In this document: one piece after another, positions 48,963 to 62,031 of the stretch | How the letters are laid out: the number at the start of each line of letters is the position of its first letter | How positions within the stretch are numbered: the first letter of the stretch is position 1 | Source: Rachycentron canadum | Lineage: Eukaryota; Chordata; Actinopteri; Carangiformes; Rachycentridae | Direction of reading: 5' to 3' | DNA length: 64,000 nt | Assembly (NCBI GenBank): GCA_038496675.1 | Contig: CM076650.1 | Coordinates: forward strand, 17,311,967 to 17,375,966 | The notes under the pieces: model-generated | The model's database searches: none | What the model saw: the letters and a program-made list of their open reading frames with translations, nothing else | What the model was told of the DNA's origin: nothing | Program-made: the position numbers and the translations under genes

Positions 48963-49201
48963 GTTTGTCTGTGGTCAAAGTCACACAGTTGCATGAGAAA
49001 GCAAGGAAACATTGTGAGGTTTCTGCACACAGTGTGTATAAAAATGCCCAAGCATGGGTGCCTGCACACACACTGGTTTTTTACAAGCACTAACAGTGGA
49101 AGTCACAAACACAGACACACACACACATTCACAATACACAGGTGCACGCTCATTATCTTGTTCATTTTCTCCCTTTGTGAAAAGCTTTAGCACCCCAGAA
49201 G

Positions 49202-49232
49202 CCCCCCCACCCCACCCCCCCCCACCCACCCC
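49202..49232 (-). other. Potential G-quadruplex (minus strand), C-rich on plus
   Basis: Runs of 7, 4, 9, 3 and 4 C are separated by single A bases over 31 bp. The minus strand therefore has five G runs with one-base loops, a classic strong quadruplex pattern. The plus strand could form an i-motif. Confidence 0.85.
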
Positions 49233-49252
49233 ATGGGCTTGCTTTAAGGCAG

Positions 49253-49289
49253 ATACACACACACACATACACAAAACACACACACACAT
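49253..49289 (+). repeat. Imperfect (CA)n microsatellite
   Basis: CA units with AT and AAA interruptions, just after the C-rich tract. Confidence 0.9.
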
Positions 49290-50766
49290 AGACAAAGGCG
49301 GTGCAGTGACTCTGAACCACAGGGACTTAGATTTGGGTCATCAACTCAACAATGAATGCCTGCAAAACAGAGAGACAAATAATGTCTCACTTGTTTTTAT
49401 ATTTTGATGTTGGTACACCGCATTTTCACTGAGAAACCTGGTGATGAGCAGAACCAGAAGTGAAAATGGGGAAATGCTACATTTTGCTCTGAGTGGAGTG
49501 ACATTTATAGATAAATTTGTCTGAATATTAAGAGTTTGAAGTCTTACTGTCGTAAATGCAGTATATTTGTCTAGTAAAGTACATGTAAGATGTAAGACTT
49601 CAGGGGATTTACTCTTTATGAGTGACATTTATTGAAATTTCCATGGTTTGAACAAATGTCAAGCAATGGAGAGATAGGTTTGGGCAGCTGCATTTATATT
49701 TTATCTTTCTCTTCAAACACACTTACATATAACCTTGTGAAATAAATATGATTGGCTGGTTGGTTATCAAAACACAAATTGTAATTTAAAGAGGTAGCAT
49801 TAAAATTCCACCATCATCGTCATTCATCTTTTGATGTAATTTCATCTGCACACTCCTCATCATATAATAACTTTATGTGATACTGAAATCAAACACCACC
49901 GAGGATTTAGATATCATAAAATGAATAGATTTGCATGGAAACATGATGAGGAAGTGCTAAGCAGGAATTTTATATGAAACTTTTAATTATCCTTTGATTG
50001 GATACTTCCTTGCNGTTAAATGGAGATAAAGTTTTAGAAGAAAAATGTTACAATATTTGAAACAATACTCCACCTACCTTCTAAAGTGACACAGACCTAC
50101 AAGGGTACAACTAATAGTTCTCACAAGGTGTGTATCATATGTCTTCTATGTGTCCTCTTCAGGCTAATGCCATGAACAACCCTTCTCTGCTGCTCTATTT
50201 ATCATTGGTACAGAGCTCAAGCCCGTAGACAGTACATTATTGTGAAGTACAGTATGTCCTGGTGAAAAGTCAGTGTGTCCTTGAGCAAGGCACAAAAAAG
50301 CAGCATAATGTAATTGTTACATACTACTCTGCAAATTTTCTTGGACTGTTGCATTTTAAAAAAAATTTTCAGAAAGACTTTATTAATTCACTTTCTCCAT
50401 GTCTGTTTTTCTCCACTGTACAGTGCATAAGTAGGTTATCATCGTCACTGCAGTATTAACTCAGCGCTGTGCTGTATGCAGTGGGCGCCTTCACAGAAGT
50501 ACATAATTATGCAAAATATACCAAATTACTCACTACACTGAGCGTGATATAGCAGTCAAATACTTTTGAATTGTATTTACACTGCTGTATATGTATGTGC
50601 ATATGTATGTGAACAGCTAGCTCCTACACTAGCTCTATTAATAAAAGTATTATCCATTGTGAGTCATTCTAACGCCAACTCTGGCATACTGACTCATACA
50701 TATCATACCCCACCAGCACAAGTTACTTCTCACTTTTAAATATTAGGAACTTATTTTGACCTTGTG
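49290..50766. other. Non-coding stretch, one undetermined base
   Basis: No gene signature. A single N sits at 50014. Open frames here are short and unrecognised. Confidence 0.5.
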
Positions 50767-51155
50767 CAATAGTCCCTTGGCTGATTGTGGTGTGGGTTTG
50801 TTGAAGTAACGTGAGGCTAATTTTTGTGAGGAAGTCAATAGTCCCTTGGCTGAAGTAAACCAAGGTTTTCTTAGAATAGTACTAATTTCTAAGAAGATCA
50901 GCAGCCCCTTGGTCAAATCAGTCCTGGGTCTGCTCAAGATAAGATGGTGCAACTCATTAGGACCTCAGTATTCCCCTGGCTAGGGTTTTCTCATGATAAA
51001 ATGGGACTAATTTGTTAGGACTCTTCTTTTGGCCAAAGCTGCACCTATTATTTCTTCAACTAAAATGGTACTAATTCATTAAGATTTTAGTAGTCCCTGA
51101 GCTAAAGAAGGTTTTGGTTTTTCTTGGAATGAAGTGGCACTGATTTATGACAACA
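50767..51155 (+). repeat. Degenerate minisatellite, six units of about 58-69 bp
   Basis: Units begin near 50767, 50836, 50899, 50966, 51024 and 51088. Most start with a form of CAGTAGTCCCTTGGCTAAA, continue with a GGTTTT-rich middle and a GATAAAATGG-like word, and end in ACTAATTCATTAGGA-like sequence. The TAGTCCCTTGGCT word is perfect in the first two units and varied later. The minus-strand frame 50743-50952 shows a matching period of about 21-23 residues with repeated KGLL, caused by the repeat rather than by a gene. There are no unique spacers, so it is not a CRISPR-like array. Confidence 0.88.
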
Positions 51156-52335
51156 CAGGTAAAGCCTGTTTTAGTGCAATGAAAAAAAACTGAATTGTTA
51201 CTGGTAATGTCTCCATAATCTGAAACATCAGCTTCATCAGTGCAACCACTAAAGGGTTTGGATGAACAGCAGCCTTTTGGTCACAGAACATTTACAATAT
51301 ATATGGTAGTGTTTTCTAATCTGAATAATATACTGTGCCAATAATTACTCTTTGCACTGTCCTTAGGTATTTCCAACTTCTCATGGTGATAAATGAGTAT
51401 TATTTCAGTCATACTCTTTCCCTACCTAGAAATGCTACTCATTGTTTATTTATTCTATTCAATGTTTCATTATCTTTCAAGGTGGAAATTTTAATATAAT
51501 CAGAAAATAAACAGGCTCAGAAACTCTCACAAACTTGTTAAATGTGGTGCACACACACAAACAACTAGGACCAATGCACACAAGATGTGCAGTGCTGACT
51601 CATGGAGATTAGAGGAGAATAATAATCCTATTATCCTGTTGTCTTTCCCCTATGTCTTCTATTACACTTGACAAGAGCAGAATGTAAGTGTTGGTGTATG
51701 TGTGCGACGGGGAAAAAGAGAAGCATAGTGAAGTAGAGCATTTGGGTGTGTCGGGGTATCTGTGTTTAAGTGTTTGTCCTTGGATATGTGCATGGCACTT
51801 GCATGTTTAGCGTGTCAGCAGTTTTTACCCCTTAACTAAAATAACAAAGTTGAAGTTATTCCACTTTCTTTTTTGAGTGTGTGCGTGGCCCAGTAGTTAA
51901 TGGTTTAATGGCTATAGATGAGTATATATGGCCCATAATGTCCATTAGAGTCGATGGAAAATCAATAGTTGTCATACAATTGACTTTAATGTAGGCTCTA
52001 AAAGCATCCAAATGTTTTTTTTTCTCTCTCGTAGTCTATCCATTTTTTCTATTACCTTGCTTATTGTTTCTCTTCATGACTTACTTAGCCCCTTTTCACT
52101 GTGTGTATCACTCACTCTGCTGTTTCTACTTTTTATTGCCTGTTTTGTAAATTAGTGGCTGTTTAACAGTGATTTCTGATGAAATTCTTATCTTTTCTTT
52201 TTCCTGATGTTTCCTTGTGCTGTCAAGGTGTTAAAGTATGTCTTTCTCTGTCCACTGCTGGATGTCTGCTCGCTAAACATCCTCAATAATCCTTTAAGGC
52301 TATGTGTATGTAGGTTTGGCAGCAACGGCAAGGAG

Positions 52336-52378
<43 letters not shown>

Positions 52379-55300
52379 CAATTACCCCTAAGGGTGTAGG
52401 TGATAATGCCCTAATACTTGACACTTGCAGTTAAGTGTTGACCTACTGACACCAAAGTTCTTGGAATAGCTGCTTCTTAATGACTTTATCTTCCTCCCTC
52501 CTCCCTCTCTGTTTGGCACTATCTTTCTCTCTCTCTCTCTACTATCAACTCTGACCTATCTTCCTTTTACTCCATCTTCTTTTTTATACATCTGTCGCCT
52601 TACAATCACCTGCCTAGAGCCAAAGCAAATACCAATTTTCTATCTGTGAATATATAGTTCTGTTACTGTAGATGTACATACCTACAGTTTGCTAACAAAC
52701 ATGTGAAAACAAAATGTTCCATCTATATACTTTCAGTCAGCACACACATAAGGATCCAATAGGTGCACACACGTTTAAAAGGAGGTTGCTGGCCTGTGAA
52801 CCAGACAGATCACTGTTTCCTGTGTGTTGCATCAATACTGTTTTCTTTCCTTTGATTCCCATGACAATAGACCTTTGATGGTGATGGTTGCTATAGTAAT
52901 CCAATATAGTCAGCCATAACTATAGCAATTTAACCCTGATCTTTTATCTCATATCTGTGTCTTCTTTGTGTTTCTGCATATTGTCTGTGTTCATTGCAAA
53001 TTTTTTATTTAGTCATTTAACAAATGTGTCTTAATATATAATTTCCTGTATTTATACTTTTTATGCCTAGTTAGTATATTTGGACCTTGAAGGTCCAGAA
53101 ATAATAGCATAATATTATCTACCCTCAAAGATGGGAGATGGCATTTGCTGGAAGTAACTTTAATGATTGTGATAACAGAAAAAATTAGATGCCATGAACG
53201 AGAATTTATTTTACTCAAAACATTCTTTCCCAAAGCCTAACCAAAACTCTATTTGAATATTCATTTGTAATGGTTTTGTTAAGCACAAACTTAAATGATA
53301 TTGATTGGCCGATGGAGCTGTCAGAAAAGGACAAAATACAATTATTTATTTTATGGGGGGCATCTTCCTATGACAAGCTCAGCTTGTAAACATATGCATT
53401 GTACAGGATTAAAAGTAAAGAGAAAAATCTGTAATACCAGTGATTAGCAAGCAATCAATTAGTTATTTTGAATGTTTTACAGCTGTGTGCCGTTGTCTGT
53501 TGACTCATCTTTACATTTGCCATCACTGGGCAGGGGCTATTGAGCCTGCTTGTTGCTTCACCTCATTGGCCTAATAGCAAACAATCTACACATTAGAAAC
53601 TGTTGTTTGAACATTGAATAAAGGAACTGCATGGTTTCATTGATCAGTCTGGTTGTGTGTTTGTGTTTAGTACAAGGTGAGATTATATAGTACCATCTAC
53701 TGCTTGTAAAAGGAAGTAATTTTATCTTGGAACATGTTCACCCGTCTCCTTCATCCTACTAGTCTGATTGTCCTCCTTCCTCTCTTTCCCATACTTGATT
53801 TTTTTAAATTTTTTTCCTCGGCCCCCTTTTCCCTGGAAAAGTAAATTAAGGCAAGTTGTAAAATCTTAAGATAAGTTCTTGTTACTGTTTCCCTGCGCAA
53901 TAAGAAATTGTTAGAAATTATTAGGTTTATTTTATTGGTGTTATCTACAGTTGATTCACTCACTCTGTGGATTGAACAGCTATTTGAGTTAGTACAGTGT
54001 AATCATAAAAAATAAAACGGCTACACAGTGACGACCACCCAAGTCATCATAAGGCAGTTATCCTTAAATGGGAGAGGTGTATTATCACAAAGGTTTGACA
54101 TACAGAGAGAAGACCAGAAAAAATTCCACCCTACAATCTTTTGGACACAAGTTTTTCTTAAGCAGATGAAGTCTCTACATTTAAGCAATGTAAATAAATT
54201 GTCGTGAAGGAGTAGGTGAAAATGGAGGGTATTGTATCAGTTACACAAATTAAATTACAGGTTATCTTAAAGCGCATTTGTCCAGAGATTTTTATTGCAC
54301 TATGAAGAGGTTACAGGGAAATGGGCTATGGATTAGATGTACCACAATATCAGTAAAAGTTGATTTGGGGGGGGGGGAGCTGAATAAACTCCATGATCTG
54401 AATATTGTGAAGGCATGTATTTACTTCATGTTTCATAGTCTGTTACATAGAAAACACCAGGTGTGCCACTATCACTACCTGCCTCTGAGGCAGACAGCAA
54501 ACATGTATCTGCTGAGTAAATATTAGGCTGCTTGGACAGGCATGCAATGGTTGTCATGGCAACTGACCCATATGGGATGCTGAAAACTAGATGCCATTTT
54601 TAGAGTTGCGAGCCTGACATTTTTGCCTGCTTTAGTGAATGACTAAGAAATTGGTGCTACCATCGAGACCGCTTGTGTGTGTGGGGTGGGGTGTTGACCA
54701 CGTGTTTGTTTGTGTCTTTTGAAGTTACTTCTAAGTCAACTTGCTAAAATGAGAACTGTATATAAAGTATATCTCTGCTGAGTCTCTTTCTTGCCTCCAT
54801 CCTGTTATGAAAATAACTGGGCCAGGGCTACAGGGGCAGAACAGATGGACTGTCAAGGCTCTAACTTGCTTTTCCTCAAGTCACTCTACTTTATTAGTAT
54901 GAATTTTAAATGAGCACTAATAGCAAAGCAGGTAAATACTGTGAAATAAAGTAATAAAACCAAATAACTGCTAGGCTTATGTTGTGGTAAACTGTGCCAA
55001 AATGTCTTTGATCTCTGTTTCCGCACTGATTAAACACTTACAATTAGTGTGTCTACTACAACATGCAGCATCAGACATGTATAAAAAGAGAGACCAAGAG
55101 AGGCGAAGACTGTCAGGCTCCCAGATAGAAAGGGATTGGAGGGAGGAATGGTGGTATTGTGAAGGCTGCAAACCAATTATATACTAACAGTGGATTCTCC
55201 TTAGGGACCACTTGGGTGTGGGTGTAGGTGGGTGGAATGAATGTGCGTTTGGGCAGGGTGACTGAGGAAATTAGAAGGTAAAAGTTCCCACTCAAGGCTG

Positions 55301-55644
55301 TTGTTTAAGATCGAGTTCGGAAAGTGAGACAGACAATTAATGTACTGGCAAAATGTCTGATGTCACATCCATTTGTTTTAGTAAATTTGGTGATATTTTC
55401 AAGATGTAAGAATTTGCGAAAATTGCAATAAAATATTTAAACATCAAAAGAACACATGTGCCCTGAGGGAAATTTTAACTTCCATGTCTGACAGGTGCAT
55501 TTTTGTGAGTTTAAGATCAAAATACATTTCTCACGTTGTGGACTTTGTTGTTGGGTAAAATCCTAACATTTTGATAACTGAACTGAACTCTTTGTTTGTC
55601 TTTCTCTCTCACTCTCTCAAAAATGAAGCTTGCAGTTGTAGCAA
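51156..55644. other. Non-coding stretch, nothing recognised
   Basis: It contains (AC)n at 52339-52375, a pyrimidine-rich patch at about 52488-52600 and G11 at 54367-54377. Nothing resembles a gene. Confidence 0.5.
52339..52375 (+). repeat. (AC)18 microsatellite
   Basis: A perfect AC run of 37 bp. Confidence 0.96.
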
Positions 55645-55887
55645 CGCAGCAGCTCAGCGATGTACATGCAATGATGATCCACATTTTATGCCACGCGTCT
55701 TATAACAATTGTGACAATTTATACTTGATGTTTGCGATATAGTAATTTACTACATCCCACGTGGAACAAGCGGCGATACATTGAGTATGTTCGATATTTC
55801 ACCCACCCCCACTCGGCATGGTTGGCAGAGACATATAACTATGAGGTTGTGATTTTAGTTTATTTGATGAATGTAGGCACTGCTGCG
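55645..55887. other. CpG-dense patch
   Basis: Eleven CpG dinucleotides fall in 243 bp, clearly denser than the flanks. The palindrome CCACGTGG (E-box type) lies at 55757-55764. A plus-strand frame of 64 codons (55732-55926) lies inside it with no recognisable family. It is too small for a standard CpG island. A recent insertion or a regulatory site are both possible. Confidence 0.5.
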
Positions 55888-58800
55888 GACATGGAAATAT
55901 GTAGCAAATGTCAATTCAGAAAATGAAAAAAAGACTGTAGGCATGGAATGTAATCAGTGTGTGCTTCAACACCATGTAAAAACCATCTAACTGCTCTACA
56001 TTTGAGTTTTCTCATGCTCTGCCTTTCCATCTTGCAATGTCATTCCCATAATGTGAGTTTCCTTGTAAATATAACACAAATGCCTAAAACTAAAGATTAG
56101 CTTTTTTCCTTTGCATTGCCAAATTGGATATAAAGTGCCTTGGACACCAGCACCTAAAGTGTACTTGGCAGTTAAACTGGATTCAGAGTGGTATGAGGAG
56201 AGGGTGTGTGATTTTTACTGTTATATTCGCAATCTGGAGTTCTGAGTAGAGGACACAGTGTACCAGACACAGCCAGCCATATTGACTATATAAAACCTGT
56301 TTATGAGCCCAGTAAACATACTTGAAAATAACAGTGGGGAATGATGGAGAAGGTTTCTGTTGGTATATGAATGTAGAGTATGGGTCTGTGTGTATGGGAA
56401 ACAGAAGGAGGCTTTATGTGTTTGTGCATTATAGCAGTTAAGTTCAGTTGTGTGTGCAAAAATTATGTCTTTGTTTATGTGTGTGGTTGTGTGAAACTTT
56501 AAAATTAAAAAGGTGTGTGTGTGTGAGCATGAGCAGTAAAGTCTGCATCCCCACATTCAAGTCTTGGCATTTCTTACTTGCAGACAACGAAAGGATGCAC
56601 AGATGAAGGAATGAAAGCATGTTTTTGCCAAGAGAAAATATTATGCAGTCAGTGTCAGTCATGTTCTCATGATGCACAACTGTCACTTGGCTTTGACCTT
56701 AGTTTTACATAATTCAGTGCAGTCTTTTTTTTCAACTCAGTCAGAACATATAAAATTTAAATTTCAAAGAAAAATGAAAGTCCCATTAAAACATTTTTAA
56801 AAACAGCGTGGCATAGATCTGGCAAATGTGAAATTGAATACATCTAGTGTAAGATGTCTACACAGGACACGTCTATTTTTCCCTCTCTGGGAACCTACAG
56901 TGTCCTTACTTCATGTCTCTTGCAAGAAGTTCAACAGATTTGAACATCCTTTATGATGTTGGACCTTGATTGATTTCTAAGTCATAGGCTGGAGGGCAGA
57001 GCAGCAAGGTGCTCCTGTCAGTTGGATTTTATTGCTCAAAGTTAATGACAGTTCATGCCTGCTACTTTTCTCTGTTGACTTGTCAAGCACACGTTTTACT
57101 CTTGTTTAATGAAAAGTCGACAAGACATATTTCCTGTACCAGGAGCCATTAATTATTGATTTGTTTATTAATTTGTTCACGGAGGACAGAATTTAGGCTT
57201 CAGAGGACAAAATTTATCACTGTGATGAACGTTAGCGAGTGAAGAGTACATCATGCAGTAAAGAAGTATTTTCTTGAACTGGTATTTTCACATTTAAAAA
57301 TATTTATGCCAATATGTATACATACATGTGTTCCTATGTGTTTGTCTACTTTTAAATTTTTTTTCTATATGCAAGTGTTGTAACTGTGTGTAGCAGATCG
57401 TATGAGATGGCATCTGCATCTGCAGTGTGTGTCAGTTTCTGACTGAGGATGCATGTTACCTAAAGGAGAAGTGGTAATGCATGCCATGCATATATATGAG
57501 GATTTGGGAACATGGCTCTAAACGTTAGAGGCTTTACCAAGACATTGTGAGTCAGTGTTTCTGAATGTTATGCCATGCTATCTTACTACTGACATGCTGA
57601 TGTTTAGAAACAGGATTGAAATGTATGTGTGCATTAATGTGTCTAGCCAGCGGGAGATCCCTTTTAATTTCTACACACATAAACAGACACATGAGTGGGC
57701 TAATAGCCTTACAGGTTGATTGGGCAAGAGCCATAGAAAGACTTAGAGTATATACTGTATGTGTTCTTGAGACAGAAAGATAAGATATGACTCAGGGATA
57801 ATGGCTTTGTGATTGTAAGTGTGCGTGTCTGAGAATGAGGGGCATGCAAACTTGGCATGGTCTGATTATCATTATCAAATTAATACTACCTCATCTTTTC
57901 CTATTTAAAAGCCTCCTGTCTGCAGGTTATATGGCCAAGAATAAATAAGTGTCACCCACACATGCATTTATGCTGAAATTAATTAAATTAAGAAGGATTT
58001 GTTTAAAGGCATTCTTTCTGTTCATTTCTCATTTGACAATTGCTAAAAAGACAAAACATCTTTATGGTTTTTTCAAGCAGTATAGGCAATTTTACAGTCA
58101 AGGAGAAGCATTTTTGACTCGTGTCTCAAAGCTTTTCGTGTTATCAGGTTTTACAGATAAATCAGAATGAGAAAAAGAGGGGCGACCTGAGGAAACATTT
58201 ATACTGTATAAAGTCTTTCTTAATTCAGTAAATTAGTCAGCATATTAAACATTATTCAGTGATCACCTTTTTGCCATTTTCATCTGGCATTTACATGTTG
58301 TTTTCCCCAGGGTAACAGGCTTTTATGCAATATCTTTTTTTTTTTTGTTTTTTTTTTTTTTCATTTGTTTCTGAAAACAGTGGAAAATTTTTTTAATGCT
58401 TGTTCCTTGAGAATAATATGTCTTGCAGTGATTTCATTTGAATCAAACTGAACATAATAACCTGCGTGCCTTTATGTACCACTAATTCAACCCCCTTCCT
58501 TGTCATTGTGTAACATATAATGACTTTTTAATGTTTATCTTAAGTTATAATTCTGTATTATGTTACACACCCCAGACAATAGGACAGATTTCATTACACA
58601 CTCAGTATAAGCGAATTATACTTTATTTTCCCTTTTGGAAATTGGCTTTAGCTATGTCATATCATAGAAAGAAATAACAGGAACCCAATAAGTCACCATC
58701 ACAGGGAATTTAATCTCATTCTGCTGTTGAACTGCAGCACTTTAAAAACTTTCTCTTTTTGCAGCCTAGGGAATGAAATTGAGTAAATTTATCCTCTCCT

Positions 58801-59913
58801 GAGAGCCACACACTTTAAATCATGCTAATACCTTTTGTCAAGTGGGTACCCATCAGAAGAAAAGTCTGCACTCATTGTGTTTCTAATACTCTGAAAAACT
58901 ACATGCTGAATTAGGTAATAGAGGGAGGCATGCAGTGCAAAATGTTTTGATGACGACAAATTCAACTGCAGTGTACTTATGAAATGAGAAATCCTCCAAT
59001 CCGACCTCTTATTTTTTAATTCACACTATAAGGTACATTAAATTGCTGTTTTTCTTTGGGACAAAAACACTGTCTGACATTACTTCATCTCTGGTTACAT
59101 TGAGGTCTGTGTTGACGTCTTCCTTTAAGTTCTCCTGAGCATGGCTTATCATCCTCCTGTGCAAGCCATTATGGCTTCTTCACTAATTCAGTTCTGTGGG
59201 TGCAGTGCTGCTAATCAATAGCCAATAAAGCCAAATCAATAAAGCTTACAGGGCAATCAAGAGCTCTAAAGGACTTCTGCGTATCATTAACATGAGAAAC
59301 TGGGGATAAATATTTTTAGGACATAGCTGAATGCTAAGCTAGGTTGTGTTTATCACTGGTAAGTTGGCCATTTGAACCTGCAGACTGACTTTGGAAGTTA
59401 TGGCCTTATACACTGAGCAAGTTATTGAATTCATTGAACTGTTTGAGCAGAAGCACCCATGGTTTGCTTTGGTGTTGCTGCATTTAGATGTTCAGTAATG
59501 ACTGTAGTCAATACTGCTTATAAGCTCTTCAGGGCCCTTGTGCTTTAGTGGAGGCATCCCTCACTAGATAGGTCCTGACTACAAGCATTTACGTTGACAA
59601 CAATGGCTATTTCTGATTACACTACATTGATTATATTCAATGAGTGGGGAGGTAGGATAGCTACTTGGCAAGTGGTTAAGTAATGACTGTGGCAATTAAA
59701 GTAAACTGGCTAAAATCTATAATGTCTCATGGGAAAGGTCATAGTTCACTGTATCTATTACTGACCATGGATGAAGATTTAAGGAAATCAAGCGATAATG
59801 AACATGAGAGCGAAGGGAAGTAAAAGAGTGTGTGCAGAATTTTAAATATTAAGATATTGTGTTCAAAAATGTATAAGAAGCAACAACTTATTGCCTGGAG
59901 ATATAGTAGCATG
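55888..59913. other. Non-coding stretch, nothing recognised
   Basis: No gene signature. It contains a T-rich run at 58335-58361 with one G. The rest is AT-rich unique-looking sequence with short unrecognised frames. Confidence 0.5.
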
Positions 59914-60165
59914 TCCATCTGTACAAACAATATTACACATGGATAAACACCACATCTTATATCAAGCATACTCACAGCAAGGAAGGTGCTGTGAAAAAGC
60001 CAGACCACAGTTTGCAACTTCACATGGGAACAAAGATGTTAATGTCCTGTAATCTGATGAAACAAAAATAGAATTGTTTGGCCATTATGACCATTTTATG
60101 TTTGGGGGTTAAAGGAAGAGACTTGCAAGCTGAAAACATTGTCCCAGCTGCCTTTGGTGGTTTCA
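59914..60165 (+). mobile_element. Tc1-like transposase remnant with internal deletion
   Basis: Several segments match the Tc1 transposase gene type widespread in fish. These are CATCTGTACAAACAAT followed by GATAAACACCA (about 59915-59951), CTCAGCAAGGAAG-like sequence (59971-59984), and KKARPQFATSHGNK-like coding (about 59995-60035). Then SDETKIELFG and HYDHFMFG occur (60053-60108), and KNIVPAA-like sequence (about 60131-60150). The D of SDE is the first DDE catalytic residue. The tryptophan expected just before it is a stop (60050-60052). By my recollection of the family, roughly 190 bp are missing between about 59957 and 59970. The rest of the catalytic domain and the inverted repeats are absent. 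It is unlikely to be functional. Confidence 0.85.
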
Positions 60166-61776
60166 TCTCCTGTACATAGTTGGTACCAGTTAGCATAACA
60201 CATCATAGGGTTCGACAGTGATGTCCCTTTGCTTTAGCTTTGGCTTTATTTAGGATGCAGAATTGTTTCCATCCTTCCACTTGTTCAGCCATCCTCCATT
60301 AAGAGATACTTTGAAAGCTTTCTCTCTATTTGTGCCTTGAGGACAGCACTTTTCTGTGTTGTGGTGGAAAAGCAATTAAGATCTGTCTTTTCATTATCAT
60401 AATCAAACATCTCTTAATAAATTAATCCAGTAATTGCTTGTTTTTTGTTTTTTTTTCACATGAAACATCTTTATTTCTGCACATGCTTTGGCAAAAGAGT
60501 CTGTGTGCATTGAGGTTGTATAATAAAGGAGCAGCAATGGTCTCAGCCTGGTGAGATAAACCTTAGGGCTACAAAATTTGGTAAGTCATATTACGATCAT
60601 CAAGGACCATGCATGTACAGTATAGATTTCAAAATGATTTACAAAATTATATAAATAGCAGAGCTTGTTGCTTGAATGCATATATTTATGCTGTGGTAAT
60701 TTGCAAAGGTGTGGGGAAGTTTATTTTCTGGCTCATCTGTGGCACTTTTGTGGACAACTAAGTTGCTCCAGGACTCTTGCTATCATTTACTGTGTGGAAC
60801 TCCATTGTATTGAGCAGTCTATAACCATGGCATACTCTGGAAGGTTGAGCTGTCATTGTGCTCCTTTCTTCTAAGAAGTGACCTACAATTTTCCTGCATA
60901 TCCCAGTAGCCTTGTTAATGCCCTGAGCATCAGAGGGTAAAAATGAAAAATTCTGAAAAACTGGCCCATAGTATATCCCATGTGGTATATTTGAATAAGG
61001 CATTGTGTCTGAGAATAAAATAGTTTTCAAGTGTTTTGTAAGTTGATTTTTATTTTTCAGATAAGAATATTAAGATGTTTTGTCACCTTTGGTACTTACT
61101 GTTCACACTTTGCTATAACCCAACAATATCGTGAAAAATAACCCAGCAGGTCCAAGTAATTCATCCATGCAGCCCTTGCCTCTTTCCAGCCTAAGGCTAT
61201 GTTCTCTCTGGTGTGCTCCTCTGGGAAATGCTTGCAAACAGTGGCTTTTCAGTTCAAAATCATTGTCAAAAAAGTGCACAGTTAAGCTGATGTTTGATTC
61301 AGTCATCCTGCATCAGACCACAGGTTGGTGGTAGTTGAATAGAACTTTACAATGGCCATTTCATCTTGAGCCCTGCTACAGCATTTGTTGTAAAGGTCAC
61401 GGATAGCAAGGCACCTCTTGTCCAAGCGCAACGAACACTTGATATTTATTATCATTTATATAAAAAAATAAATTCAATTGCAAATTTTTAAGGTTATGAT
61501 CGCACACACTGACTAATTGTGCAGCACTAGTAAAGATTAACGCACTAGCACTATATTCATTTAAGCCTTTGGAAACTAGCCTATTTGGCTAGTGGATTAT
61601 AAATAGCCCATCCACAAGCTTTTGTAAAACCCGATGAGGTCAGACAGGTTAGACTCATTATCATCAAGGTCAGGTCTCTATTAGACAATGAGTCATCTTG
61701 AATATACAGGCATTGCATTTTATGTGTGTGTGTCTGCATGCATCATATAAAGGTCTCCCAATAATAGCAGATGGTC
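60166..61776. other. Non-coding stretch, nothing recognised
   Basis: A 7-bp hairpin ACTAGCC-TATTT-GGCTAGT lies at 61575-61593 and T-runs near 60440-60457. No coding signature. Confidence 0.5.
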
Positions 61777-62031
61777 TTTTTGCTCCACCATCTCCCTCTC
61801 TGTCTCTCTGGTGCCCACTCCTCCAATCTCTTTCCTGTCTTTGTTCCTCTATGTTCTCCTCTTTGTCCATCTGTTGCTATATAGCTCACTTTGCTTTCTT
61901 TTTCCCTTACTTATCTCCTTGCTTTGTTTGTCTCGTCCTAGTATTCTATATTGTCCCTTCCCTCTATTGCTTTTGCTATCTCCATGCATCTCTTTTGCAT
62001 TTTTCTTCTCCTTTCTTTTCCTCTTCTCTGC
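61777..62031 (+). repeat. Pyrimidine-rich tract
   Basis: About 255 bp dominated by C and T. Overlapping plus-strand Leu-Phe-Ser frames (61698-62092) arise from it and mimic a hydrophobic protein; they are not accepted as genes. Confidence 0.8.

Larger units (their letters stand above)
48121..49201. other. Non-coding stretch with GT and CT arrays
   Basis: No gene recognised. It holds the arrays listed separately and a CA-rich patch at about 49108-49132. Frames are dominated by the simple repeats. Confidence 0.5.

Noticed and set aside
50767..51155. CRISPR array
   Set aside because: Units are contiguous and degenerate with no constant repeat and unique spacers, and the genome is vertebrate.
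51880..51960. Possible second tRNA-derived SINE (GTGGCCCAGTAGTTAATGG looks like an A box)
   Set aside because: No B-box-like word follows at the right distance and no repeat body is recognisable.
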